From NCBI RefSeq assembly GCF_030816965.1, contig NZ_JAUSYQ010000002.1, positions 3,505,001 to 3,569,000 on the forward strand: 64,000 nt of DNA, in the 5' to 3' direction. Under the pieces are notes generated by a model that saw only the letters and a program-made list of their open reading frames with translations, was not told the origin of the DNA and did no database searches. Position 1 is the stretch's first letter; every line of letters starts with the position of its first letter. A program made the translations under genes and the position numbers. Origin of the DNA: Streptomyces canus. Lineage in GTDB: Bacteria; Actinomycetota; Actinomycetes; Streptomycetales; Streptomycetaceae. Positions 18,587 through 27,362 of the stretch are shown in pieces.

Positions 18587-19687
18587 ATGTCCGACGACGG
18601 CCATCAGAACAACGGGCACGAGAACGTGCCGAGCAGGCAGCGCAGGCGTTTCCCGGGAATCTCCTCCCGTGCGTACGAACACCCCGCCGACCGCTCCGCC
18701 CTGGTGGCGCTGCGCAAGCTGAGCGGTTTCGACACGGTGTTCAAGGCGCTCAGCGGTCTGCTCCCGGAGCGGAGTCTGAGGCTGCTGTTCCTGTCCGACT
18801 CGGTGCGCGTCTCCGACCAGCAGTTCGCGTACCTCAACGACATGCTGCGGGACGCGTGTTACATCCTGGACCTGGAGAAGGTCCCGCCGATGTACGTCAA
18901 TCAGGACCCGCAGCCCAACGCGATGTGTATCGGCCTGGACGAGCCGATCATCGTCGTCACCACGGGTCTGGTCGACCTGCTGGACGAGGAGGAGATGCGG
19001 GCGGTCGTCGGCCACGAGGTGGGCCACGCCCTGTCCGGCCACTCGGTCTACCGGACCATACTGCTGTTCCTGACCAGCCTCGCCCTCAGGGTGGCGTGGA
19101 TCCCGCTGGGCAACATCGCGATCATGGCGATCGTGACCGCGCTGCGCGAGTGGTTCCGCAAGTCGGAGCTGTCGGCGGACCGGGCGGGCCTGCTGGTCGG
19201 CCAGGATCTGAAGGCCTCGATGCGCGGCCTGATGAAGTTGGCCGGCGGTCACCATCTGCACGAGATGAACGTGGACGCGTTCCTGAAGCAGGCCGAGGAG
19301 TACGAGGCCGGCGGCGACCTGCGCGACTCCGTGCTGAAGATCCTGAACGTCCTGCCGCGCTCCCACCCCTTCACCACCGTGCGGGCGGCCGAGCTGAAGA
19401 AGTGGGCCGAGTCCCGCGACCACCAGCGGATCATGGACGGCCACTACCCGCGCCGCACCGAGGACAAGGACACCTCGGTCACGGACTCCTTCCGCGAGTC
19501 GGCGGCGAGCTACGCGACCAACGTCAAGAGCTCCAAGGACCCCCTGATGAAGCTGGTCAGCGACATCGCGGGCGGAGCGGGCGATCTGGGCGGCAGGGTA
19601 CGCAGGGGCTTCGGCGGCTTCTCAAACTCGGCCCCACGGGAGGACGAGCCCCCGACGGACACGTCCCGCGACAACGAGGAGGACTGA
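18587..19687 (+). CDS. M48-family membrane zinc metalloprotease
   Basis: A 366-residue protein with the zinc motif HEVGH at 143-147, a hydrophobic hairpin at about 157-186 and the third ligand region SELSADRAG at about 194-202, the HtpX/M48 arrangement. HtpX-like enzymes degrade damaged membrane proteins. The C-terminal 70 residues are polar and probably disordered. The ATG at 18587 is preceded by GGGGGAAGAC; MGED four codons earlier is an alternative. Divergent from the small TM gene upstream. Confidence 0.88.
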   Translation: MSDDGHQNNGHENVPSRQRRRFPGISSRAYEHPADRSALVALRKLSGFDTVFKALSGLLPERSLRLLFLSDSVRVSDQQFAYLNDMLRDACYILDLEKVPPMYVNQDPQPNAMCIGLDEPIIVVTTGLVDLLDEEEMRAVVGHEVGHALSGHSVYRTILLFLTSLALRVAWIPLGNIAIMAIVTALREWFRKSELSADRAGLLVGQDLKASMRGLMKLAGGHHLHEMNVDAFLKQAEEYEAGGDLRDSVLKILNVLPRSHPFTTVRAAELKKWAESRDHQRIMDGHYPRRTEDKDTSVTDSFRESAASYATNVKSSKDPLMKLVSDIAGGAGDLGGRVRRGFGGFSNSAPREDEPPTDTSRDNEED

Positions 19688-19788
19688 GACCCCAGGGGGC
19701 GCGGGGGCTGTGTCGCCGTGCGGCTCCGCCGCGTGCGCACGACCGGCCCCACCGGCCGGTAGGGGACCGAACCGGCCTCGTACCCCGG

Positions 19789-20859
19789 TCACACCTTCGG
19801 CTGCGCACCGGTCGCCAGCGACCCGCACAGCGCCGTGGCACTCCCCGTCGCATACGGATCCGTCCCCGCGGGCCCGCCTGCCTTCGCCGTCTCCCCGGCC
19901 AGCAAGGGATGCAGCCGATTCGTGGAGTCCTCCGCACACGACAGCGGCCCGGCCTGGACATAGGACACGACCAGCTGCGTCGTGTGCATCCGCAGATCGT
20001 CCCGGTCGAACCGGAAGTGCAGCTCACGCCGGACGGTGAACAGCGACACCTCGGCCCTGGGGTCCGCGGCCGCGGAACGCAGCGCGTACACGAACGTGTG
20101 GTCCGCCGTGACCTCCAGCGTCGACGAGTCGGTCTCGGCGGCCTGCAAGCTCCCCTGCACCCGGATCCTGTGGTCGGCCAGCCGCGTCTCCGCGGGGTCG
20201 AAGCGGACCAGCCACCCGGTCGGCGCGTGCCGCCCGTCCGCTGCCGGGTGGGCGAAACTCTGGTCGAACTGGTCGAGCTGGTCCGTGTCGAGGAGCACCC
20301 GCACGGCACGGACCTGGTTGCCGACGAGGACGTCCGGGTCGAGCGAGGACCGCACGATGTAGTCCTTGGCGGTGGTCAGCGCGGACACGACCTGGCTGTC
20401 GGAGAAGTGCGCGGTGCGGCGGGAGGCCGGCAGCGGGATGCCCTCGGCGCCGACGCGGTACTGCGCGGCCGGGCTGTGCCCGTACAGGTACTCGGCGTCG
20501 GTGTGCCCCGGGACCTTGCCCTCGGGGGCCAGCGGTATGACGGTCATCCGCAGGGGCTCGACGGGCTGGCGGACCGCGGAGGTCTGGTAGGGGTGCCGTA
20601 CACCCATGTAGATCGCGGTGCCGAAGGCGAGGGCGATCAGCAGGAACAGGATCAGCGCCTGCCGGGACAGTCCCCGGCGCAGCGGCGGGCGGCGGCGCAC
20701 GGCGGGCGCGTGGTCGGTCATGCGCTCCTGCGCGGAGTACTCCTGGAGGCGGGCAGCGCGAACGAACGACTCGTCGAAGACGACGGATCGGTACTCGTCC
20801 TCACCACCCACGGGGCCGCCCTCGGGTGTCCCCTCAGGTGGGTCTCCTGGCCCTCCCAT
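19789..20859 (-). CDS. Single-TM protein, paralogue-like to the upstream gene
   Basis: A 356-residue protein with a Gly/Pro/Glu-rich N-terminus, then EYRSVVFDESFVRAARLQE (about 22-40), a basic linker, one TM helix (QALILFLLIALAFGTAIYMG) and an extracytoplasmic domain of about 260 residues of unknown fold. The motif SVVFDE(S/A)FVRAA also occurs in the next upstream gene, so both cytoplasmic tails may bind the same partner. Conserved position near proA in Streptomyces. No enzymatic motif seen. Confidence 0.72.
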   Translation of the reverse strand: MGGPGDPPEGTPEGGPVGGEDEYRSVVFDESFVRAARLQEYSAQERMTDHAPAVRRRPPLRRGLSRQALILFLLIALAFGTAIYMGVRHPYQTSAVRQPVEPLRMTVIPLAPEGKVPGHTDAEYLYGHSPAAQYRVGAEGIPLPASRRTAHFSDSQVVSALTTAKDYIVRSSLDPDVLVGNQVRAVRVLLDTDQLDQFDQSFAHPAADGRHAPTGWLVRFDPAETRLADHRIRVQGSLQAAETDSSTLEVTADHTFVYALRSAAADPRAEVSLFTVRRELHFRFDRDDLRMHTTQLVVSYVQAGPLSCAEDSTNRLHPLLAGETAKAGGPAGTDPYATGSATALCGSLATGAQPKV

Positions 20860-20937
20860 ATCTTCAGAGTAGGTCTCGCGGAGCTCAGGTAAACGCCCTG
20901 CTGTGCGACAAGTTCTGACAGGTTCTCACCAGGAGTG

Positions 20938-21573
20938 TCAGGGCGTTCGCGGGACCGCGGAGAGGGCTGGCTGGGAGGAGTCGGCGGACGCCGAGGGCGT
21001 CACCGTGCTCCCGTGTTCCAGACCGGTCGAGGCCGGCGGCGGAACCCGGTCCCGGCTCCCGGAGGAGGAGCCCCTGTAGACCGCCGTGAAGGCCAGCGCC
21101 ACCATGCCGATGCCCATGACGAGGGCCAGCATCCAGGCGACGGGGCGGTGCCAGCGGAACTGTTTGCCGTACGTCCCCGGGGCGCCGTAGCGGCCTTCGA
21201 GGACGTCCGTGTCGTCCAGGTCGTCGAGCTCTGGATCATGGCCGAAAGCGCCGGGTCCATAGCCGTCCTCGTACCGCTCGCCTCTGGGGCGTGCGCGGCG
21301 GGCGTCGGCCTCGGAGGCCTCCGCTCTCGCCTGGGCCGCGGCCAGGAGGCGCTCGACGGCGGTCGGCTCGTGCACCACGGCCGCCCGTACGAAGGCCTCG
21401 TCGAAGACCACGGAGGCGAACTCTTCGTCCGACACCCCGCGGTCGTGGTCGTCGTCGGGCTCCCAGCCGTCAGGGAACGGCGTGCCCCCCACGTCCTCCG
21501 GCACGGATCCAGAGTAGACCTGGGGGGTCAATTTGGGCAGACGGTATGGAAATTCATCCGCCTGGTGAGACAC
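20938..21573 (-). CDS. Single-TM protein sharing the VVFDEAFVRAA motif
   Basis: About 211 residues from the GTG at 21573 (VSHQADEFPYRLPKL). The cytoplasmic part holds SVVFDEAFVRAAVVHEPTAV, matching a motif in the downstream protein, an Ala/Glu-rich helix and an acidic linker. It ends with one TM helix (VAWMLALVMGIGMVALAFTAV) and a short Ser/Pro-rich extracytoplasmic tail. The start is uncertain: a GAGAG directly abuts the GTG, and the frame stays open upstream into proA. From memory, homologues at this site have been linked to spore-wall assembly in S. coelicolor; treat as inference. Confidence 0.68.
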   Translation of the reverse strand: MSHQADEFPYRLPKLTPQVYSGSVPEDVGGTPFPDGWEPDDDHDRGVSDEEFASVVFDEAFVRAAVVHEPTAVERLLAAAQARAEASEADARRARPRGERYEDGYGPGAFGHDPELDDLDDTDVLEGRYGAPGTYGKQFRWHRPVAWMLALVMGIGMVALAFTAVYRGSSSGSRDRVPPPASTGLEHGSTVTPSASADSSQPALSAVPRTP

Positions 21574-21653
21574 CTCTCGTACGCCACGCAAGCGGGGCGG
21601 GGGCGCGTGACGGACGCATATGCGCAGGTGCGCGCCCCTGTGCGCGGAGGCCG

Positions 21654-22940
21654 TCAGCGCCGGATGTGACCGTCCCCGGTCACGATGTACTTCGTGCTCG
21701 TCAGCTCCGGCAGGCCCATCGGACCGCGCGCGTGCAGCTTCTGGGTCGAGATGCCGATCTCCGCACCGAAGCCGAACTGGCCACCGTCGGTGAAGCGGGT
21801 GGAGGCGTTCACCGCGACCGTCGTGGAGTCCACCAGCTGGGTGAAGCGGCGGGCGGCCTGCTGGGAGGTGGTGACGATGGCCTCGGTGTGGCCGGAGGTC
21901 CACAGCCGGATGTGCTCGACGGCTTTGTCGAGCGAGTCGACGACGGCGGCGGCGATGTCGTAGGAGAGGTACTCGGTGTCCCAGTCGTCGAGCGTGGCCT
22001 CGACGACGGTCGCCTTGGTGTCCTTCGCGTACGCCAGTACCCGCTGGTCGGCGTGGACGGTCACCCCGGCCTCGGCGAGGGCGTCCAGGGCGCGCGGCAG
22101 GAACTCGGGGGCGATGTCCTGGTGGACCAGGAGGGTCTCGGCGGCATTGCAGACGCTGACCCGCTGGGCCTTGGAGTTGATCAGGATGTCGATCGCCATG
22201 TCGAGGTCTGCGTGGGCGTCGACGTAGACGTGGCAGTTGCCGGTGCCGGTCTCGATGACGGGGACGATCGACTCCGTGACGACGGTCTGGATCAGCGAGG
22301 CACCGCCGCGCGGGATGAGCACGTCGACCAGGCCGCGGGCGCGCATCAGCTCGCGCACGCTCTCGCGGCTCTCGCCGGGCACGAGCTGGATGGCGTCGGC
22401 GGGCAGCCCGGCGCCGCCCACGGCGTCGCGCAGGACCCGTACGAGGGCGGCGTTCGACTCGTATGCGGAGGCCGAGCCGCGCAGCAGGACGGCGTTGCCG
22501 GACTTCAGGCAGAGGGCGGCGGCGTCGACCGTGACGTTCGGGCGGGCCTCGTAGATGATCCCGACCACGCCGAGCGGGACGCGGACCTGGCGCAGGTCGA
22601 TGCCGTTCGGGAGGGTCGAGCCGCGCACGACCTCGCCCACCGGGTCGGGCAGGGCGACGACGTCCCGGACGTCGGAGGCGATCGCGCGCACCCGCTCCGG
22701 GGTGAGCGTCAACCGGTCGATGATCGCCTCGCTGGTCCCGGCCTCCCGGGCCTTGGCGACGTCCTTGGCGTTGGCCTCGACGATCTCGCTCGTACGGACC
22801 TCCAGGGCGTCCGCGATGGCGAGCAGCGCGTCGTCCTTCTCGGCCCTGGGCAGCGGGGCGAGGTCGGCGGCGGCGGCCTTGGCCCGGTATGCGGCCTGGG
22901 TGACCGGGGTCATGGAGTCGTACGGCGAGAGCGAGGTCAT
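21654..22940 (-). CDS. proA: Gamma-glutamyl phosphate reductase
   Basis: A 428-residue NADPH-dependent enzyme reducing glutamyl 5-phosphate to the semialdehyde, step two of proline synthesis. Family sequences include [19 protein letters not shown], the catalytic-cysteine segment [17 protein letters not shown] and the conserved end region [13 protein letters not shown]. The ATG at 22940 ([12 protein letters not shown]) precedes the first conserved residues by a suitable distance. proB lies upstream on the same strand, separated by a small unknown gene. Confidence 0.96.
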   Translation of the reverse strand: MTSLSPYDSMTPVTQAAYRAKAAAADLAPLPRAEKDDALLAIADALEVRTSEIVEANAKDVAKAREAGTSEAIIDRLTLTPERVRAIASDVRDVVALPDPVGEVVRGSTLPNGIDLRQVRVPLGVVGIIYEARPNVTVDAAALCLKSGNAVLLRGSASAYESNAALVRVLRDAVGGAGLPADAIQLVPGESRESVRELMRARGLVDVLIPRGGASLIQTVVTESIVPVIETGTGNCHVYVDAHADLDMAIDILINSKAQRVSVCNAAETLLVHQDIAPEFLPRALDALAEAGVTVHADQRVLAYAKDTKATVVEATLDDWDTEYLSYDIAAAVVDSLDKAVEHIRLWTSGHTEAIVTTSQQAARRFTQLVDSTTVAVNASTRFTDGGQFGFGAEIGISTQKLHARGPMGLPELTSTKYIVTGDGHIRR

Positions 22941-23023
22941 ACCGGAAGGGTAGTGCGCCGGACGGGACCGTCCACCTGTTGTTCCACAGCGCGAGACGGG
23001 ATCAAAGGGACGCCGGGTGCCAC

Positions 23024-23049
23024 GATCAGAACGGGTGATCAGAACGGGT
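23024..23049. repeat. 13-bp tandem duplication at a gene's stop codon
   Basis: GATCAGAACGGGT occurs twice head-to-tail (23024-23036, 23037-23049) across the stop codon of the leftward 189-residue gene. The first stop is intact, so the protein end is unaffected. Confidence 0.9.
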
Positions 23050-23608
23050 GCGCTCCGACCGGGGTGGCCGGCGGCGGACCGTAGCCCTCGGCGATGCGCT
23101 GGTGGTAGGTCTGGCGGTCGATGACCTCCAGGCCGACGATCTCCCAAGGCGGCAGTCCCGCGGTCTGGCGGTGCTCCCCCCACAGGCGCAGGGCGACGGC
23201 GGCCGCGTCGTGCAGGTCGCGGGCCTCCTCCCAGTACCGGATCTCCGCGTGGTCGTTGGCATAGCGGCTGGTCAGCAGGAAGGGATGGTCGTGGGCGAGC
23301 TGCTCGAGAGCGCGCCGGACCTCCTTGAGCGGGGCCTCCCCGCCGGAGACGCTGAGGGTGACGTGCCACAGGCGCGGCAGATCCCGGGGCTCCTCACCCT
23401 CGAACCGGTCGCCGGCCGCGACACTCGTCAGGGCCCGCTCCTCGCCGGCCGGCCGCGCGGCAGAGCCACCGGCCTCGTCCGCAGCTCGCGCCGGAGAACC
23501 GCCGGACTCCCTCACGACGGGCGGGCCGGACCCGCCGCGGGAAGGCGCAGCACCATCGCGGGACGCCGCCGCCCCAGGGCGCACTCGTCTCACGACGGCC
23601 TCCTTCAT
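23039..23608 (-). CDS. Conserved hypothetical protein between proB and proA
   Basis: A 189-residue soluble protein. The first 75 residues are low-complexity (Gly, Ala, Arg, Pro). The ordered part begins near [20 protein letters not shown] and includes [20 protein letters not shown] and [18 protein letters not shown], a compact alpha/beta pattern without catalytic motifs I recognise. No clear RBS precedes the ATG at 23608, so a downstream start is possible. It is placed inside the proline gene group, but no link to proline is evident. Confidence 0.68.
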   Translation of the reverse strand: MKEAVVRRVRPGAAASRDGAAPSRGGSGPPVVRESGGSPARAADEAGGSAARPAGEERALTSVAAGDRFEGEEPRDLPRLWHVTLSVSGGEAPLKEVRRALEQLAHDHPFLLTSRYANDHAEIRYWEEARDLHDAAAVALRLWGEHRQTAGLPPWEIVGLEVIDRQTYHQRIAEGYGPPPATPVGAHPF

Positions 23609-23780
23609 GCACAGGTCGACCCCACGGGTCGGGCGGAATGTGTCCCTGGGACAAAGTTGAGCAGGCCGCAGGGGTTCGTGGGGCGATTTTGCGGAACGTC
23701 CACCTCAGGGCGACGCTCTTGGCAGGGCGTTCACCCCGTTTTCGGGCACCTGGAGCACACCGGGCACCGGACGACGCCAG

Positions 23781-23830
23781 GAAGACGCCGGAAGACGCCG
23801 GAAGACGCCGGAAGACGCCCGAAGACGCCG
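23781..23830. repeat. Five tandem copies of a 10-bp unit
   Basis: GAAGACGCCG is repeated head-to-tail at 23781, 23791, 23801, 23811 (last base C) and 23821, with a degenerate copy at 23771. It lies just beyond the proB stop, in a non-coding gap. Confidence 0.92.
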
Positions 23831-23840
23831 ACAGCGGCCC

Positions 23841-24968
23841 TCAGGGGTGCAGGATCACCAGATCGTCCCGGTGGACGACCTCCCGCTCGTAGGCCGGTCC
23901 CAGATCCCGTGCCAGTTCCCGGGTCGAGCGGCCGATCAGCTGCGGGATCTCCTTGGCGTCGAAGTTGACGAGCCCGCGGGCCACCGCGTGGCCCGTGCCG
24001 TCCCGCAGCTCGACGGGGTCGCCCGCGACGAACTCGCCCTCGACCGAAGCGATCCCGGCCGGCAGCAGCGACTTGCGGCGGTCGACGACCGCCTTCACCG
24101 CGCCGTCGTCCAGGGTCAGCGAGCCCTGCGGGGTGGACGCGTGCTGGAGCCACAGCAGCCGGTCGGCGGAGCGCTTGCCGGCGGGGTGGAAGTACGTGCC
24201 GGTGTCACCGCCGGACAGCGCCTCGGCCGCGTGGATCGTGCTGGTCAGCACGACGGGGATGCCGGCGGCGGCCGCGATCCGGGCGGCCTCGACCTTGGTG
24301 CCCATGCCGCCGGTGCCGACGCCCGCCTTCCCCGCGCTGCCGATCTCGACGCCCGCCAGGTCCTCGGGCTGCCGCACCTGAGCTATCCGCGAGGTCCCCG
24401 GCCTGCTGGGGTCGCCGTCGTAGACGCCGTCGATGTCGGAGAGCAGGACCAGCAGGTCGGCGTGGACCAGGTGCGCCACAAGGGCCGCGAGCCGGTCGTT
24501 GTCGCCGAAGCGGATCTCGTCGGTGGCGACGGTGTCGTTCTCGTTGACGATCGGGAAGGCGCCCATCGCGAGGAGCTTGTCGAGGGTGCGGGAGGCGTTG
24601 CGGTGGTGGGCGCGGCGGCTCATGTCGTCGCTGGTGAGCAGCACCTGGCCGACGCGGACGCCGTACCGCGCGAAGGAGGCGGTGTAGCGGGCGACGAGCA
24701 GGCCCTGGCCGACGCTGGCGGCGGCCTGCTGGCGGGCGAGGTCCCGGGGGCGGCGGCGCAGCCCGAGCGGGGCGAGTCCGGCGGCGATGGCTCCTGAGGA
24801 GACGAGGACGATCTCGCGCTCTCCGCCGCTGCGGCTCTTGGCGAGGACGTCGACGAGCGCGTCGACCCGGTCGGCGTCGAGGCCGCCGGCGGCGGTGGTC
24901 AGCGACGAGGAACCCACCTTGACGACGATCCTGCGGGCCTCGCCCACAGCCTGCCTTGCCCCTGCCAC
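23841..24968 (-). CDS. proB: Glutamate 5-kinase
   Basis: A 375-residue enzyme phosphorylating L-glutamate with ATP, the first and feedback-inhibited step of proline synthesis. The amino-acid kinase domain (1-265) shows RRIVVKVGSSSLT, VSSGAIAAG and PIVNENDTV. The C-terminal 100 residues are a PUA domain (GVDARPAG-equivalent region GIASVEGEFVAGDPVELRD). The GTG at 24968 is preceded by AGGGGACAGGACACAAG. In many bacteria obg directly precedes proB; here a wall-polymer cluster separates them. Confidence 0.95.
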   Translation of the reverse strand: MAGARQAVGEARRIVVKVGSSSLTTAAGGLDADRVDALVDVLAKSRSGGEREIVLVSSGAIAAGLAPLGLRRRPRDLARQQAAASVGQGLLVARYTASFARYGVRVGQVLLTSDDMSRRAHHRNASRTLDKLLAMGAFPIVNENDTVATDEIRFGDNDRLAALVAHLVHADLLVLLSDIDGVYDGDPSRPGTSRIAQVRQPEDLAGVEIGSAGKAGVGTGGMGTKVEAARIAAAAGIPVVLTSTIHAAEALSGGDTGTYFHPAGKRSADRLLWLQHASTPQGSLTLDDGAVKAVVDRRKSLLPAGIASVEGEFVAGDPVELRDGTGHAVARGLVNFDAKEIPQLIGRSTRELARDLGPAYEREVVHRDDLVILHP

Positions 24969-25248
24969 CTTGTGTCCTGTCCCCTCGCGCCACTTCGGGT
25001 ACCTCGTCCGCAATGTACGCGAAGGGGACGCGGGGACGCGCGTCCGTCCAGTCCCCGGACCCGGTGCCGGACGCGTTCCAGGGCCGGTTCGGTTCCCTTT
25101 TTGAGAAAGTCCAAGGGAATCGGAATCACACCTTCCCGTTAATCGGAAGTGAATTCTTTTCGACACCAAGATGTACAACCATTCACCTCCGCCTCGTGTC
25201 CAACTGCCGACAACAAGGTCATTGCCGTAGCTCGAGAAAGCCCCGCCC

Positions 25249-27261
25249 ATGACGATCCGTCGGTTGTGCGCCGCCCTGCGCGTTCCCGGGAAGACCGAAC
25301 TTCTCCTGGTGATCCTTTTCGGTGCCGGTTTCGCGGCGCTGCCCGTCCTGGCACTGCTGCCGTCTCTGTGGGGTTTCACGGCGGCGTGGGCCGTGACCTA
25401 CCTGGCGGACGAGGCCCTGCACGTCAAGGCCCCGGGATTCGTCCGGCGCCTGGCGACCCTGCAGCTCAGCCGCACGATGCGGTTCGCCGTGCGCACCGTG
25501 ATGCTGCTCGCCCTGGCCGACCGGATGGACGCGCCGGGCGCTGTGCTGGTCACCGGGCTCGCCGTCCTCAGCGCCCATTTCCTGCTCGTGATGATGTATT
25601 CGGCACTGCATCACGCAATCCGCAGGCGCCGGATACTCCCGATGATCGTGCGCAATCTCGACATGAGCGGGATCGACATACCGGAACGCCCGCCCGCCTA
25701 TCTCTACCGGCGTTTCCTGCGCAAGCTGCTCCACCTCGATCTGCCGGCCCACGCGGGTCTGATCGTCGCGCTGGCGACCGGCACGTGGTACTCGGCCTAC
25801 GTCGGCTACGCGCTGACGATCGGCGCGGCCTCGGCCGCCCTCATCGCCCTGCTGGGACAGTTCCGCGCGGTCCGCCGGATGCCCCGCCGGGACGCGGTGA
25901 TCGGCGAGGTCAACCGCCGGCTTGACGCGTACCGGCCCGAGGTGGCCCTGTACTTCAGCTTCGCGGCGGTGTCCCGGGACTTCATGTACCAGGTCAACAT
26001 GTGGATCGAGACGCTGGAGCAGCTCGACCGGCGCCCGGTGATCGTCCTGCGCGAGCGGGCCTCCTTCCGCTTCCTCGGCCGCACCCGGATCCCCGTGGTC
26101 TGCGTGCCCAAGGCCGACGACCTGGCCGAGCTCGAGCTGTCTGGCGTCCGGGTCGTCCTCTACCCCGGCAACGCCGGCAAGAACGTCCACATGCTGCGCG
26201 TCGCCGAGGCCAAGCACGTCTTCATCGGCCACGGCGACAGCGACAAGCTCGCCAGCAGCAACCGCGTCAGCAAGGTGTACGACGAGATCTGGGTGGCCGG
26301 GCGGGCGGGCCGGGACCGCTACCGGCGGGTGCGGCACGCCATCAGTGACAACGCCATCGTCGAGGTGGGCCGCCCGCAGCTGGCCCCGGTCCGGCCGCAC
26401 GCCGAGGACATCGCCGGCCCGGTGCCCGTGGTCCTCTACGCACCCACCTGGGAGGGCTGGAGCGACGACGACTGCCACACGTCGCTGATCCCGATGGGCG
26501 TACCCCTGATCGAGAAGCTCCTCGCGGAGAACGTCCGGATCATCTACAAGCCGCACCCCCTCACCGGCAAGCGTTCACCCGAGGCGGCCGCCGCGGACCG
26601 GGCCATCAGGGAACTGCTGCGGGCCGACGACGAGAAGGACACCGAAGCCGCGAGAGCCGGGCTGCGGGAGATCCGGGCCCGTCTAGACGAGATGTCGGGG
26701 CGTCACGAGGGCGACGACGCCCAGCAGTTGCGGGACGCGCGGGTCCCCGACCGGGACGGCGCGGCCGAGTGGCAGGAGCTGCGGGACGAGTGGCACCGGA
26801 TCTTCTGGGCGAGCCAGAGCACCGCACGGCATCATGTGATCCTCGAACAACTCCCCACCCTGTACGAGTGCTTCAACCAGGCGGACCTGCTCATCAGTGA
26901 CGTCTCCTCGGTGGTCGCCGACTTCGTGGCCAGCCTCAAGCCGTACGTCCTGACCAACGCCCGGGACCTGCCCGACGAGGAGTTCCGGGCCGCCTACACC
27001 ACCGCGGGCGGCGCCTATCTGCTCGACCGCGCCTGCACCCGGCTCCCGGAGATCCTGCGCTCGGTCCGCGAACCCCGTCACGACCCGATGGCCCCGCGGC
27101 GCCGCACTCTCAAGGAGTACGTGCTGGGGCCCGACCGGCCCACGTCCATGGAACGGTTCAACACCGCCGTGAACGACCTGGCCGACAAGGCGGTGGCGGA
27201 ACGGGCCGAGGATCTCGTCGCGCCGGTCGCTCACGTCGCCCAGCACGAACCCGTCGCATAG
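25249..27261 (+). CDS. Membrane-fused CDP-polyol phosphotransferase, TagF/TarL-like (copy A)
   Basis: A 670-residue protein. Residues 1-210 form several TM helices (LLLVILFGAGFAALPVLALL and others). The rest is a CDP-glycerol glycerophosphotransferase domain that polymerises glycerol- or ribitol-phosphate onto a lipid-linked carrier. Motifs are YQVNMWIETLEQLD, HGDSDKL (about 328), YAPTWEGW, YKPHPLTG and SDVSSVVADF (about 550), matching the HG..K, APTW, KPHP and D-SS-D motifs of TagF. Two more paralogues follow within 7 kb. Gene B starts 101 bp downstream on the same strand. Substrate cannot be fixed, but a nearby CDP-ribitol synthase favours ribitol. Confidence 0.85.
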   Translation: MTIRRLCAALRVPGKTELLLVILFGAGFAALPVLALLPSLWGFTAAWAVTYLADEALHVKAPGFVRRLATLQLSRTMRFAVRTVMLLALADRMDAPGAVLVTGLAVLSAHFLLVMMYSALHHAIRRRRILPMIVRNLDMSGIDIPERPPAYLYRRFLRKLLHLDLPAHAGLIVALATGTWYSAYVGYALTIGAASAALIALLGQFRAVRRMPRRDAVIGEVNRRLDAYRPEVALYFSFAAVSRDFMYQVNMWIETLEQLDRRPVIVLRERASFRFLGRTRIPVVCVPKADDLAELELSGVRVVLYPGNAGKNVHMLRVAEAKHVFIGHGDSDKLASSNRVSKVYDEIWVAGRAGRDRYRRVRHAISDNAIVEVGRPQLAPVRPHAEDIAGPVPVVLYAPTWEGWSDDDCHTSLIPMGVPLIEKLLAENVRIIYKPHPLTGKRSPEAAAADRAIRELLRADDEKDTEAARAGLREIRARLDEMSGRHEGDDAQQLRDARVPDRDGAAEWQELRDEWHRIFWASQSTARHHVILEQLPTLYECFNQADLLISDVSSVVADFVASLKPYVLTNARDLPDEEFRAAYTTAGGAYLLDRACTRLPEILRSVREPRHDPMAPRRRTLKEYVLGPDRPTSMERFNTAVNDLADKAVAERAEDLVAPVAHVAQHEPVA

Positions 27262-27362
27262 CACTTCCCCACCCCGCAGGGCACAGGACACGCGCGTGTC
27301 GTCCGGAGGTCGGCACGCGTTAACCAAGGCGTCCGTCTCGCGACGACCTTGGAGTGACCCCC

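Noticed and set aside
21574..21903. N-terminal extension of the VVFDEAFVRAA protein into proA
   Set aside because: The extra 110 residues are His/Arg/Leu-rich antisense-type sequence overlapping proA in another frame.
23771..23830. CRISPR-like array
   Set aside because: The 10-bp units are contiguous, with no spacers and no cas genes nearby.
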